DNA of 64,000 nt from Albifimbria verrucaria (Eukaryota; Ascomycota; Sordariomycetes; Hypocreales; Stachybotryaceae), in the NCBI GenBank assembly GCA_020081605.1, contig JAHREC010000018.1, forward strand, positions 6,758,001-6,822,000, in the 5' to 3' direction. Positions 33,901-44,100 of the stretch are shown in pieces. Position 1 is the first letter of the stretch. Every line of letters begins with the position of its first letter. Below the pieces are notes generated by a model, which saw nothing but the letters and a program-made list of their open reading frames with translations, was not told the origin of the DNA and did no database searches. Both the position numbers and the translations under genes were made by a program.

Positions 33901-35405
33901 CGGCTAGTCAAGAGCACCCTGCAAGTGATAGGCTTAGACGCTGTGGAAGTCCTTCTGCGTGTCCTTGTTCGTCCCGACAAAACTCCCATAAGTCGGGGTA
34001 ACTTTTCAGCATCGCATTCGTCAACACCATCCACGATGATCCAGATGGGGTTGGTGTCGGTAGAGGTTTCGGAAACAATGACGAGTAAGTCGGCTACGAG
34101 CCGCTCGATCTCCGAGATTGACGGCGTTTTCTCTCCCGGAGTAACGTCGCGTGAGCATGTGCCGTTGCCTCGTCGCTGATTTGCAGCAGCTGCCGGACCA
34201 TAGACCGTAGGACCTGATCGTACTTTTTTGACTCGATATACTGATTCCTACAGAAATGGTATAGGATGTACCGTCCACTAGATTGAAGGAATTTGATAAG
34301 ATGCGCTGCTAGCATAGACTTGCCTGTACCAGCAGAACCCTGGAGCCAAGCCAAATAGACATGGCCTTTCGCATCCAGCCAGGAGGCGATGTTGTCCTGA
34401 CGGAGAGCCCAGCTGCAAGTACCTTCATATTTAAGAGAGTCTGCAAGCGCATCAAAGATGGCCACTTGGTCTCGCTCATCAATCTGGAGTCTGGACAAGA
34501 CGTCGGCGTACTGCCTTGTTGATTCCTGTTTCTCGTCAGCTTCGATTTGTGTCAACGACTCTTTTGCCGGGCAAGAAGCTGCCTCAAGCTAGCTTGAGTC
34601 TCTGCAATGGCGATCACGTTGCCCTCTTTGTCAATGAGCTCTACATGACGTTCGATATTCTCGATGATGTTGCCGAACCGTCTCTCAAACCGACCGCATG
34701 TCGTCAGGAAGAAGATCTCCCAGCCTATGAGATTAGCGAGGGTTTCTAGGATAAGGTGCATTCTATGTAAGGATAATGCTCTTTGTTGTAGGATACTACT
34801 AGAACAGAATATAGATGAACTCTATGAAATGTGGGCGACCTACTGCTCCGCAGGCAAAACGTATATGCCAACTTGTGAAAGCATAGAATGTCCGAATAGA
34901 AGACAGCCAGGAGCTCCTGGATTCTATGATCCTCGAGAAACGTGTTTTGCAATACCTGGAACCGGGCAAGAGCGTCCCCAATCTTGGTGTAGTACTTCAT
35001 GACCGTCTCGAAGGCCTTGATGCTGTCGGATGCCATCTGATATTATTAGCCCGCTGTTATTCGTTGTGGTGGTAGCTCTACCTGGAGGATGACGCTGAGG
35101 GGCGACCAAATCCAGCAGAGGTACTCGGTTCCATTGCAGAGCACGTCTATAGCCCTGCGGTAGTGTTCAAAGCCGGCAAAGAGGCGAGTAAGGCGTCTTG
35201 TATTACGCAAGAGGCCTCTAGCCGCTAGGGTATTTTCAATGTCGAGGCAGGCTCTCCGAACAACCTCCAAGCTGGCAGCCGGCACGTTGCGGGAGCCTGA
35301 GGTCGAAATTGTATTTTGAAGATCTCGTAAGGCTCTTTCCATGGCCTCCCGTGCCACAGCCGAGGCCAGGCGACGAGGTTTGAAACTCCGCTGTCTCTTT
35401 AGCAT
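30923..35405 (-). CDS. NACHT-type NLR with C2H2-like fingers and a Tup1/RCO-1-like WD40 propeller
   Basis: About 1380 residues after removing short introns. In order: an N-terminal helical region of the fungal DUF7708 type (GTEYLCWIWSPLS, then KYYTKIGDALARF, intron 35,037-35,082); the NACHT domain with P-loop GSAGTGKS (near 34,330) and Walker B VDGVDECD (near 34,025); the post-NACHT region (YEKLLHHIISHMDGDS, YFLEDCANLVETRHDQT); two C2H2-like fingers (FTCRLRSCPR...HEWAH, CGFSNCHYP...HLEKYH, 32,530-32,400); an Ala/Thr-rich linker; then a WD40 propeller (DDWTCIFNPHVP, LDVGLIHTFS, FSHDGKYLVTGSED, SASADKTVRLWD, ending SGDMRARIWSL at 30,923). The propeller's repeat order and its N- and C-terminal signatures match the Tup1 corepressor, not generic NWD repeats. 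Single-base frame changes are inferred, for example at the T7 run 32,171-32,177 and near 33,420. Probably a cytosolic non-self sensor. Confidence 0.75.
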
Positions 35406-35866
35406 GTTGGCAGAAGCTGCGTTGGCAATGTGTATTTTGAGGCGAGATGGGAGTTTGGAGTTTGCTGGAAACTACAGCCTGATCCTCAGCGGTGCGCTGC
35501 CAAAGAAGGAAACGCATAGCCACGGCTAAGCCACCGCCCACCTGCAATGATGACTTAGGCTCCAATGTTCACAATCCGTAGCCCAGGCTAGAAATGCGAA
35601 GAGTGCCTTTCTTCCTTGTCTCTTCACGGTTTTTGATCTTCATTCTTCTATACTATCTTGAGGATCCAAGGCCATCAGGTCCAGAGTTGAGCTAAAAGAA
35701 TCGTGGCGACTGCCAGCCTGACCATAACTACACCATTGTCAGCGCAACTACGGATAGAAATTCAGGTTCATCGTCTCTTGTAAGACGTGGTAGCCTTCCA
35801 GCAGTGAGCTGTTCTGCCGCTCGAATTCAGTCTCAACAACGGGACCATTGTGCTATCCAGTGAGCT
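35406..35866. promoter_or_regulatory. Divergent intergenic/promoter region, NLR and SNF2 helicase
   Basis: The NACHT gene (minus) and the helicase (plus) are transcribed away from here. The first about 150 bases may still encode NLR N-terminal residues, because an open minus-strand frame continues to 35,565. A tRNA-like string at the right end is discussed under rejected items. Confidence 0.4.
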
Positions 35867-38800
35867 ATGGATGAGGCTTTAGGTTCCCTGCCCCAGAAGA
35901 GGCTCTGCGCCAATGGCCAGACTGGTAAAAATCTAGCCACATCAAGGTGGGGATACTTGCCGCCGTTGAATGATTCCCGTCTTCCAACAGAAGAATTTAG
36001 TCTGCTACCTCGTGTACCACAATTTTCCGACGCGGGTTCTCATCAGACCGAGCTCAACACAGCCATATCAGGATTCGAATGGGAGGACTTTCAGCAGCCT
36101 CCTAGTCCTAGACCCATCCTCCACCAAGACCCCGGCCAAAGTGAATCAATTAACGATGAAGTAGTCTGCTTCGGAGTAGTAAGCAGCCTCCTAAAATCTT
36201 TCATCGCCTTCTAATAGTATCAGATTCGTGGGATCGAGGGGTTTTGCGAGAATCCGCCAACGACCAACCATTCCCAGCCATTCCCAGTGATTTTGGACAC
36301 ACCATCGACTTTTAGTGCGGCTAATGGATTCGATAGCCAGGGATTCTTTCTCGGCAGATTGTGCCGCTCGTCCAGGAGCTCGCCGGTAACGAGAATCTCG
36401 AGCTAGTTGTGTTCTGCACCATAGAAGACTTTAAGCCGCCAAAAATAGCTCGCAAGTATCTTCGGGTAGATTGTAAAATTGACATCCAGCTGTATGGGCC
36501 ATTCGATTTCTTTGAGGAACTGGGATTTTGGCTTGAGGAAAACAACGAGTATCTTCAAGACCCGCATATCCTAGGCAAGGAGGCAAGGTACTGCAACCCC
36601 ATCGGTTGTCCTTTGCCGGCTTGCACGCCTGCCCGATGGTGTCACAAGTCGTGTCTCGAGTGTCGCAGAAAATACTCCTCCGCGACGTGAGTGATGAAAA
36701 CGACTTCCTCGACAACTACTTCTCGTCGGAGCTTGAACTTGAGGAAACCGAGCAACCTGAATGCGTGAAAACACTGTTAAAACGGTGTGTAGACCACCCC
36801 GGTGGCATTTAAAACCCTAATGAATATGGAGCTGACAACGCCTAGACACCAGAAACAGGCCCTGACCTTTATGCGACGACGGGAAGAGGGATGGGCCATG
36901 CGTCACAAAGACGTATGGGCCATTAGATATGATGAATATGGTTGCCTGTATGTCACCAACCCCGTTCCAGGTCCAGCTAACAGTGGCAGCTTCGTCAACA
37001 CAATCTCACAAATTTGCCAACGAGAGCCACCACATGAGCTAAACGGCGGCATCATTGCTGATCCTATGGGACTTGGAAAGACTTTGACCATGATTGCACT
37101 GGTAGCCATGGACGCCGATTCCCAGGACGTTACATGGCCTGAAGCAGCTCAAGATTCGAACAAGTACACGGTGCCAACCACCTTGATCATCGTCCCCCTT
37201 CGCGTGAGTGTTCTTACTATACCACTTGATCACGCTGACACTAGACAGTCCTCGGTACATGGGAGGAGCAAATTAAGGAGTGAGTCAACTCCATCGTACA
37301 AAACCCAGCTGACGGAAGCCAGGCACACCAACGGTCTCAAATACCAGCGCCACCACGGAAAAATCAAGCTGAGAAGCATGCAGGATGCTGCCTCGTCCCA
37401 CCTTGTGATTACCACGTTTGACAGCGTATCTGCAGAATGGAAAGCCTCTAGGGATGACCCAACTACTTCTGTTCTCTTCTCTGTACGATGGAAGCGCATC
37501 ATCTTGGACGAAGGTAGGTTTTGTGCGGCATAGTCTGGCGCTGGTGCTAACTTGTGCAGCACACATCATTCGCAATGAAGTCAGCCAGCGCTCCAAGGCC
37601 ATCTGCTCCTTATATGGGTGGTGTCGCTGGGCAGTCACCGGCACTCCAATCCAGAACCAGTTAAACGACCTCGCAACGCTACTCAAGTTCATTGGTGCGT
37701 ATCCCTACGACGAGAAGCGACGGTTCGAGGAAGACATTTCGTGGCTTCTTAAGGATGAGAAGTCAAACCAGGAAGGAATCCGCCGACTACAACATCTGTC
37801 GTCTTGTCTGCTCCTCCGCCGGCCGAAGCGAACCATAGAGCTCCCTGAGCGGCTCAGCAAGGAGTGCCCTGTGGAGTTTACTGCCCTGGAGCGGGAGACA
37901 TATGAAGAGCTGACAAACCGTGCCATTATGAGCATCGACCAGGCACTCGAGCAGGGGTCTGGCATGAACAGAAACGGCGTATATGTTAACATTTTGCAGC
38001 ATATTGAGGCCCTCCGTCTGTTTTGCGACCTCGGAATGTACTACTATAAGCGCCATGAAGTCGGAACACCAGCTGGTCCTTCACTAGATGGACAGCCAAA
38101 TGAAGAATCCGACTGGGCTGTCATCGCGCAGCAGACGTTTAACTCACATCTCCAGATGGGGGCCGTGAGCTGTTCGCGATGCCAAACCATGCAGAGCATG
38201 ACAGACCTGGATCCGTTTGACCCGGGCGCAGACAGCCGGAAGCCGCTCTTCTCGCAATGCCTAAACTACGTCTGCGCCGAGTGTGCCGCTATTCTCGCCC
38301 GCAGCGGCCACACTTTCCGATGCGAGCACACTCCTTGTGCCCGGTGGTGCCCGTCTCGACAAGCATCAACTCGCTAGAGGATGTGCACTGGGTGGTTCCA
38401 CAGTCCCAGAGGCTCCCAGACTGCTTTCCATCCAAGGTTGCCGCCCTTGTCGTCGATCTCCAGGCGCAGCCGCCGGACGTAAAAGGTATGTCGGTTTGCC
38501 TCTTCTTGACGATCTCTAATGCTGTCTAGCATCGTCTTCTCATCGTGGAGGCTTACACTCAACGTTATCGAGCGGGCCCTGAGCCAGACTGGCATTCGCT
38601 GCCTCCGTTTTGACGGCAAAGTACCGCAAAGTGAGCGCCAGGGTGTGATTAACCGGTTCAAGGAGGACCCATCGGTGCAAGTGCTGCTGTTGACACTAGC
38701 GTGTGGTAACTTTGGGTACCTTTCCTAGGGTGTTCCTTTACCTCTTCAATGACTAACGGCTGATAGTCTGACCTTGACTGAGGCCTCGAGGGCGTACCTC

Positions 38801-39190
38801 ATGGAGCCACACTGGTAGGTTCAGCTCAGGCAAGGGCATAACAAAGCGAGGAGGAGCTCATTCAGGTAATGATGCAGTCACTGACGTTAGACTAGGAACC
38901 CTACTATTGAGGAGCAAGCATTTGGTCGTATCCACAGGATGGGCCAGAGAAAAATTACGACCACGATTCGTTTCTATATTAAAAACTCTTTCGAAGAAGT
39001 ATAATCTATCTGCCCCTCTCCCCCGTTTCATAAAGTCCCTCGCTGCAAACCCGCTGCTGACCGCACATTTTCAACTAAACAGCAAGTCATGGATGTTCAA
39101 CAGTCGAAAAAGGAGCTTGCAAGTATCTTCTTGTCGCCTCACGATGGGGTGGGACAAATCGGAGCATCGAGAGACTGCATGTTAGTATAA
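35867..39190 (+). CDS. SNF2-family helicase of the RAD5/HLTF type with degenerate RING region
   Basis: The start at 35,867 (MDEALGSLPQKRL) leads to a poorly conserved N-terminus. An accessory domain (36,361-36,690, LELVVFCTIEDFKPPKI) precedes helicase motif I GGIIADPMGLGKT (near 37,060). Then LIIVPL, motif II DEAH split by the intron 37,514-37,559, TGTPIQNQL, LLLRRPKRT, and a Cys-rich RING-like insert (CSRCQTM...CLNYVCAECA, 38,170-38,300). The C-terminal lobe has IVFSSW, RFDGKVPQ, LLTLACG, EPHW and RIHRMGQ (near 38,940). After a final intron comes the usual tail QVMDVQQSKKELASIFLS and a stop at 39,190. Expected about 950 residues, nuclear, ATP-dependent DNA translocase; RAD5/HLTF relatives act in DNA-damage tolerance and often sit in accessory regions. 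Frame joins near 36,180-36,360, 37,200-37,280 and 38,340-38,480 are uncertain (introns or indels). Confidence 0.75.
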
Positions 39191-39721
39191 TCATGGATCT
39201 TGATGATTTGAGTCAAATGACTGATTTGAGCTTTCAGAAACTACGAGCACTTTTTAAGCAATAAATAGTGATGTGAGTAGAGATCCTAGTCTGAACAGTA
39301 AGGAGATTTGAAATTTAATAAGAGGAAAACATTTCTTTTAACAGTTATATATTAATATACTTGAAAAGTTGAAGGATGAATTTTATATTGAATATGTGAC
39401 TAGCAATATTATTTATAATGATATTGAATAAGAACTATATATTAACTACTCTATAGCTCTATATCAATACATCTTAGGTATTATATTAGCGCGGATTATA
39501 ATATATAGTATATTGTATATTTATATTCAGCTATCTTAATCATCCTGCTGGTCTAAGTTAGCCCGTTCCTATATGTCTCAGGTAGCATTAGCACAGGTTT
39601 TAACACCTCCCAGGCACTACCCGCCATAACACTATTCATCTTGTTTTTCCAAACAGATAGTTATTATCATAGCTAACCCATAACACTAAACTCCTAAATT
39701 TCTAATCCGTTTCAGAAAAAA
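39191..39721. other. AT-rich block, no gene
   Basis: It is rich in TATATA/TTAATA words, especially 39,280-39,560, and separates the helicase and kinase-like genes that converge here. Possibly RIP-eroded repeat DNA. Confidence 0.5.
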
Positions 39722-40794
39722 TTATCTCTCAGGACCAGGATAGTTACTCTGCATATTATCTCCAAGCAGGTAAGCAGGGTCAAACCCGACGAGACTATCA
39801 TCATCTCCAATTTCCCAGCCTTCTTTAGACAGTATTTCAATGAGATCCAACTTGACATCTTGGGCAGTGCTATACCTGTTCTTCCAGCACTTTTGTGCTA
39901 TTTCACCTAGAAATCTTTCCTCCAGAGATGGCCACTCACCTCGCAAATACATTTCGTGAAGAACCCTATTGTCCGGTGAAACGTCACTTGGTTGGCATGT
40001 CGTCATAAGCTGATAGATAAACGTCCCAAACAGAACCAAGTCAGTGGCTATAGATGGTCGGATTCGTTGACGGCGCTTAGTAGCGTACAGTGGATGAAAA
40101 GGGTCCCAGCCGTCTGACCGGCTTGGGAATGGTACTGTATAACGGTCATCGTGGAAAGTTGCTGATGGAAATCCGACTAAGCTGAGCTGTAGTGATCTGG
40201 AGAGCCAGCAGTTCTTAAGGTCAAAATGGCCGATTTTAATACTGCGAGAGTGAAGGTGGTCAATAGCAGAGAGCAGCTGGACCACCCATTGATACATGAG
40301 TGGCAGGTATACAGGATCTGGTCGACTCTCGTTTCCCACGTAGAAAAGACTTTTATGATGCCAAAGGAAGATATCCAGTGACGGCCCAGATGGACGTTGG
40401 AAAAGAGGAAGGCCAGTCCACTCATCGGCGCCCTTGTATCTACCGTAGTTGAGGAACTTCCTATAATATGATCCAGGGAACTGTGGGAAACGACTTACTC
40501 TGCCACTCGTGGATGAGTGGTTCCCATATATTCATAGAGAGCGTTGGTTTTCCAGCATCTCCAGGCGGCCGGACCTTGGTCCCAGTCACAGCTGCCACTT
40601 TGGTCCCAATTAGTAGAGTAGCTGTAGGGTACCATTGCCACAGTCTCTTGATCGAGTGGGACCATTGCAAACTGTTCTTCAATGGGAGAGTAACCATCCT
40701 TGACTTCTTCAGCAGTGTGGGAAATTGGGCTTGGTCGAGGATCTGCCCGTCGCGGTGGCCTCAAATTCGGAGCTGGAGAAGCGGTTCTCGCCAT
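39722..40794 (-). CDS. Protein-kinase-like protein, probable pseudokinase
   Basis: The C-terminal ORF (from 40,339) has a kinase C-lobe: WVVQLLSAIDHLHSR, a catalytic-loop equivalent HFDLKNCWLS, the DFG position replaced by LSLVGFPS, then SIATDLVLFGTFIYQLMT and a final helical part. An upstream open stretch joins in frame (ADEWTGLPLFQRP...LFYVGNE). Before that, separated by a donor GTAAGT and an acceptor TATTATAG only 38 nt apart, is an N-terminal segment beginning MARTASPAPNLR at 40,794. The HxD Asp and following Lys are present, but the Asn is displaced and the DFG Asp missing. No glycine-rich loop or VAIK lysine is visible, so catalysis looks unlikely. Such reduced kinases are frequent in fungal accessory genomes. 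The first-exon assignment is less certain than the C-lobe. Confidence 0.55.
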
Positions 40795-41187
40795 ATTGAT
40801 AAAGTAAGCTGGGACCACAATGGCAATATATGCCTGGGTGATTAGGGAGATATTTGAGTTGAGAGAAACACTAAAATGGAGAGCAACTGGCTAGAAACGG
40901 ACCGTCAATAATGTCCCACGGCACCGCTTTCAAGACAACGCACCACAAATAAGTTTGCCCCTGGATGAGGAATATAAGAAAGATTCAAGGAAAGATGACA
41001 GCATCAGGATCCTGGAGGGTTGAAATACAACAATGCGCGTCACGTGATAGTGCATACGTCTGCTTAGTCTATTCACAAGCCTGTGGAGTGTTGCTTATGT
41101 CTTACCTCGCACTTTGACACGAGTTCAAGACTTAGACTCACATGCGGTGCGCATATTCGACTCTTTCTTTATTCTACATGCCCTATT
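40795..41187. other. Intergenic
   Basis: Upstream of the kinase-like gene and 3' of the chitinase gene. No other feature seen. Confidence 0.5.
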
Positions 41188-44100
41188 CTAACCAGTCCAC
41201 GCCGGCACACCTGTTCCCGGAAGCCTTCGACAATGATCGACTCTGTCCAGCTTCACTTTGCTCATCTCTCCGCCTCTGGACATGATTCTCGTCCAATGCC
41301 TAGCATAGACGGGCGAGATATTCTGCACCCTCAGCGAGTGCAGCTCCTTGATATTGTCACGCGCTCTTTTAACGACCATGTCCAATTCGCTGCGCACGAA
41401 CTTGGGCCACTCGTCCGCGAGCTGACTCGTCGCCCCGGTCTGGCCCTGGTACCACGCGTCAAAGCGGACCATCAGGTCTAGGATCGCGTTGTAAGTCGCG
41501 CAGAACCCTTGCCAAATGGTATCGTGGTTCATGTAGGGGAAAATCAAGCCGATTTCGCGCACGGCAAGCAGCTGTTCTGCGCCGGCAGAAAGACCGTTGA
41601 ATGTGCCCGGGCCCATGGCTCTGACGTCCCGGAACAACCGTCCCTTGTGCTCATTAGGTCTCTGCATAAAGATGGAGAGACGCTGCTGCTCGTTGACGCT
41701 TCCCAGCTGGTCTGCAACCGGGTGGATAAACGGCTGAATGTCGCCATCTGCGTCTTCCCATTCGGCATCCTGCGTCCACAGGACATACTGCTCGACCCAG
41801 TAGCGGTTTCTCTGTATTGCAGCCTTCTCACTCAGCCATTTGTCAAAGAACCGCACCACCGTCTGTGCTTCAAAAATATGCTCCGTGTTGTATAGAGCGT
41901 GATAGGCCTTGCCTCGGGTGTACGACTGGCCATTGCCGTCGCGCTTGGGCCAGGGATACATTCTATCCCAGGAGCTAAATTGGTCAACGTCAAAAGAGGT
42001 GCACGAGTCGGAACTGTTGTGAAAGTACTTTGGGATATCCCGGTATGAGGAGCACTCTCCCAGTTGGCTGCGCTTGTGGGATTCATGTACCAGTTCGGAT
42101 ACTGTGGGTACGGGTCCGTCTGAACGACATGCGCCCGAGTATCTTCTAGGTCGATCCAACCACCAAATGTATACCAAAATGTGAGATCCTTGAGACCCTT
42201 GGAGATATCAGCGTCGGAACGGGCGTGTAGTTCAATTGCCGGGCTAGTGCTGTCCATGTCTTCCGCCAGTCTCTCCAGGACGGAGCGCCCCCGTATGGAT
42301 CTGTCTAAGCCTGGGATGGATCCCCTTTGTCTTCGAGAATACCTCTTCCCGTCAAAGGGCTGGTGGGCTTATGCCCCTGGAATCGTTCCTGGTGGATTCA
42401 TGCTTCCTGGAATCATTCCTGGAGAGACATCGTAGGCTTGTTTGCTGTTATCTGGAGGGATCCATACACAAGAGCAGCAATCGCCCTTCGTATCGTAGTC
42501 GATGTAGCAAGAATAGGAACAACCACCGCCAACGCACCTCCAACTCAGCGAGTTCTTTTCGGTAACTTGCTTGTTGATGAGGTAGGTAAGATCTGGAATA
42601 TCGTCCAGGCCACGATAGTCTCCGTTGCTGGGGAATGAATTGTTCTGTCTTTTCTCCTTCTTCGCCTGTCCATGACCTTGGCTGATCTGGTCGTTCTCAC
42701 GCTCGACAACCTCAAGGTCATCGAAGCTGTCCTCTTCATCATTGCTACGCTTGTCTGAAGTCTTCGAAGATGTCCAACAGAACCCATTAAGATGTTGGAC
42801 GGACTGTCCAAACAGTAGGGCCTCGTATTTCTCAGCCTCCCATTTGGTGACATTCCAGTTATCGACGACACCAAATCCTCGATGCGTCGACTTTGGCTGT
42901 AAACAAATTTTTCCCCGTCATCCTCAAAAGTGAACGAAGTGGTGACAGTCTGCTTGACTGCCATGTCTGGAAGCCTGATTTGTGTACCCATTCCGGACGT
43001 TCCAACCGTGAGTTTGGCATACATGCCAAAAGAGATGGCGTTGGTGATACTGATGACGGACTCAGACGACTTGCTCATTGATGTCATGCGGCCCTTGTAA
43101 GATGTCTCAAGCGGGAGTTCTAGATGAGCAGGGTCACCGGGGGCTGGGAAGAATATTTTGGAGTCACCGGTCCAGTGCCTGCATTGCGTCTGTTAGTCTC
43201 AAAGACGGCATATGAAACAAAAGGATTGATATTGCTGTGACCTACGCTGTAACGCGTGCTTGCATCCAACCGTTCATGTGGACATAACTCTCCTGATCAG
43301 ACTCTGCATTCAGATAGGCCTCCTGTTGAGAGAATTTGGTAAAGCTGGCCCATCCATGGAAGATGGAGTGGCCTTCCCAGAGATGTTTCAGTCCTCTATG
43401 AGCATACAGCTCTCTGATTCGCATTTCACCAATACCGGCAACAGTAAAGTAGGCCTGCGTCTCACCCGCAACCTGCAAGAACCCCGCGGCCTGGTGAACA
43501 TCAACGTTGCCAGCGGCAGGGTTCCATGTGGCAATCAACGAGAAGCCGTGGAAGAAGCGAACATCTGTCTCACCTGTGATAGCTATAGCCAGACCGTGAG
43601 CCTCATCACGTAGTGAGGAACATTTCTGACCATCGTAGTAAAGGAGCTTTGTAAGGTCCTGCTTAGGGACACGGCCATCCTTTGACTCGGTGTCCGTCTT
43701 CACGTTTTTGAACTGATCAAACCAGTGGCTGGGCTGAGACGACCAAAAGCGCTTCACTGTCCGTTCCAAACGCTTCTCCGCGGCAGCCTTTCCGCGCACC
43801 ACGGCGTCCCAGTATCCAGGTACGTTGGAGTAATCGATACGAATGGAAACATCACCTGCATCTCGCCTAACCAGGCCCATGTTGTAGTCGAAGACGAAAT
43901 CGTAAACAGGCGAAACCGTACCTTGTTCAAAGATTTCTAAAGGCATTTCCTGGTCGTTGGATGGCCTCAGTGAGATGGCCCGAGCGTACGTGCCAGAACC
44001 GCATTCCTCGGGCATATGGACGATTGTCCCTTCAACACCATTCTTCTGTACACCAAAACACTCATCCAACGATCCAGACAGGCAGACTATCCGAGCCGTT

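Noticed and set aside
35790..35877. Minus-strand tRNA-like string (TAGCTCACTGGATAGCA, then GAATTCGAGC)
   Set aside because: It has D-arm and T-loop resemblance, but the acceptor, anticodon and T stems do not pair properly, and it overlaps the helicase start. It may be a tRNA-derived relic; not listed as a gene.
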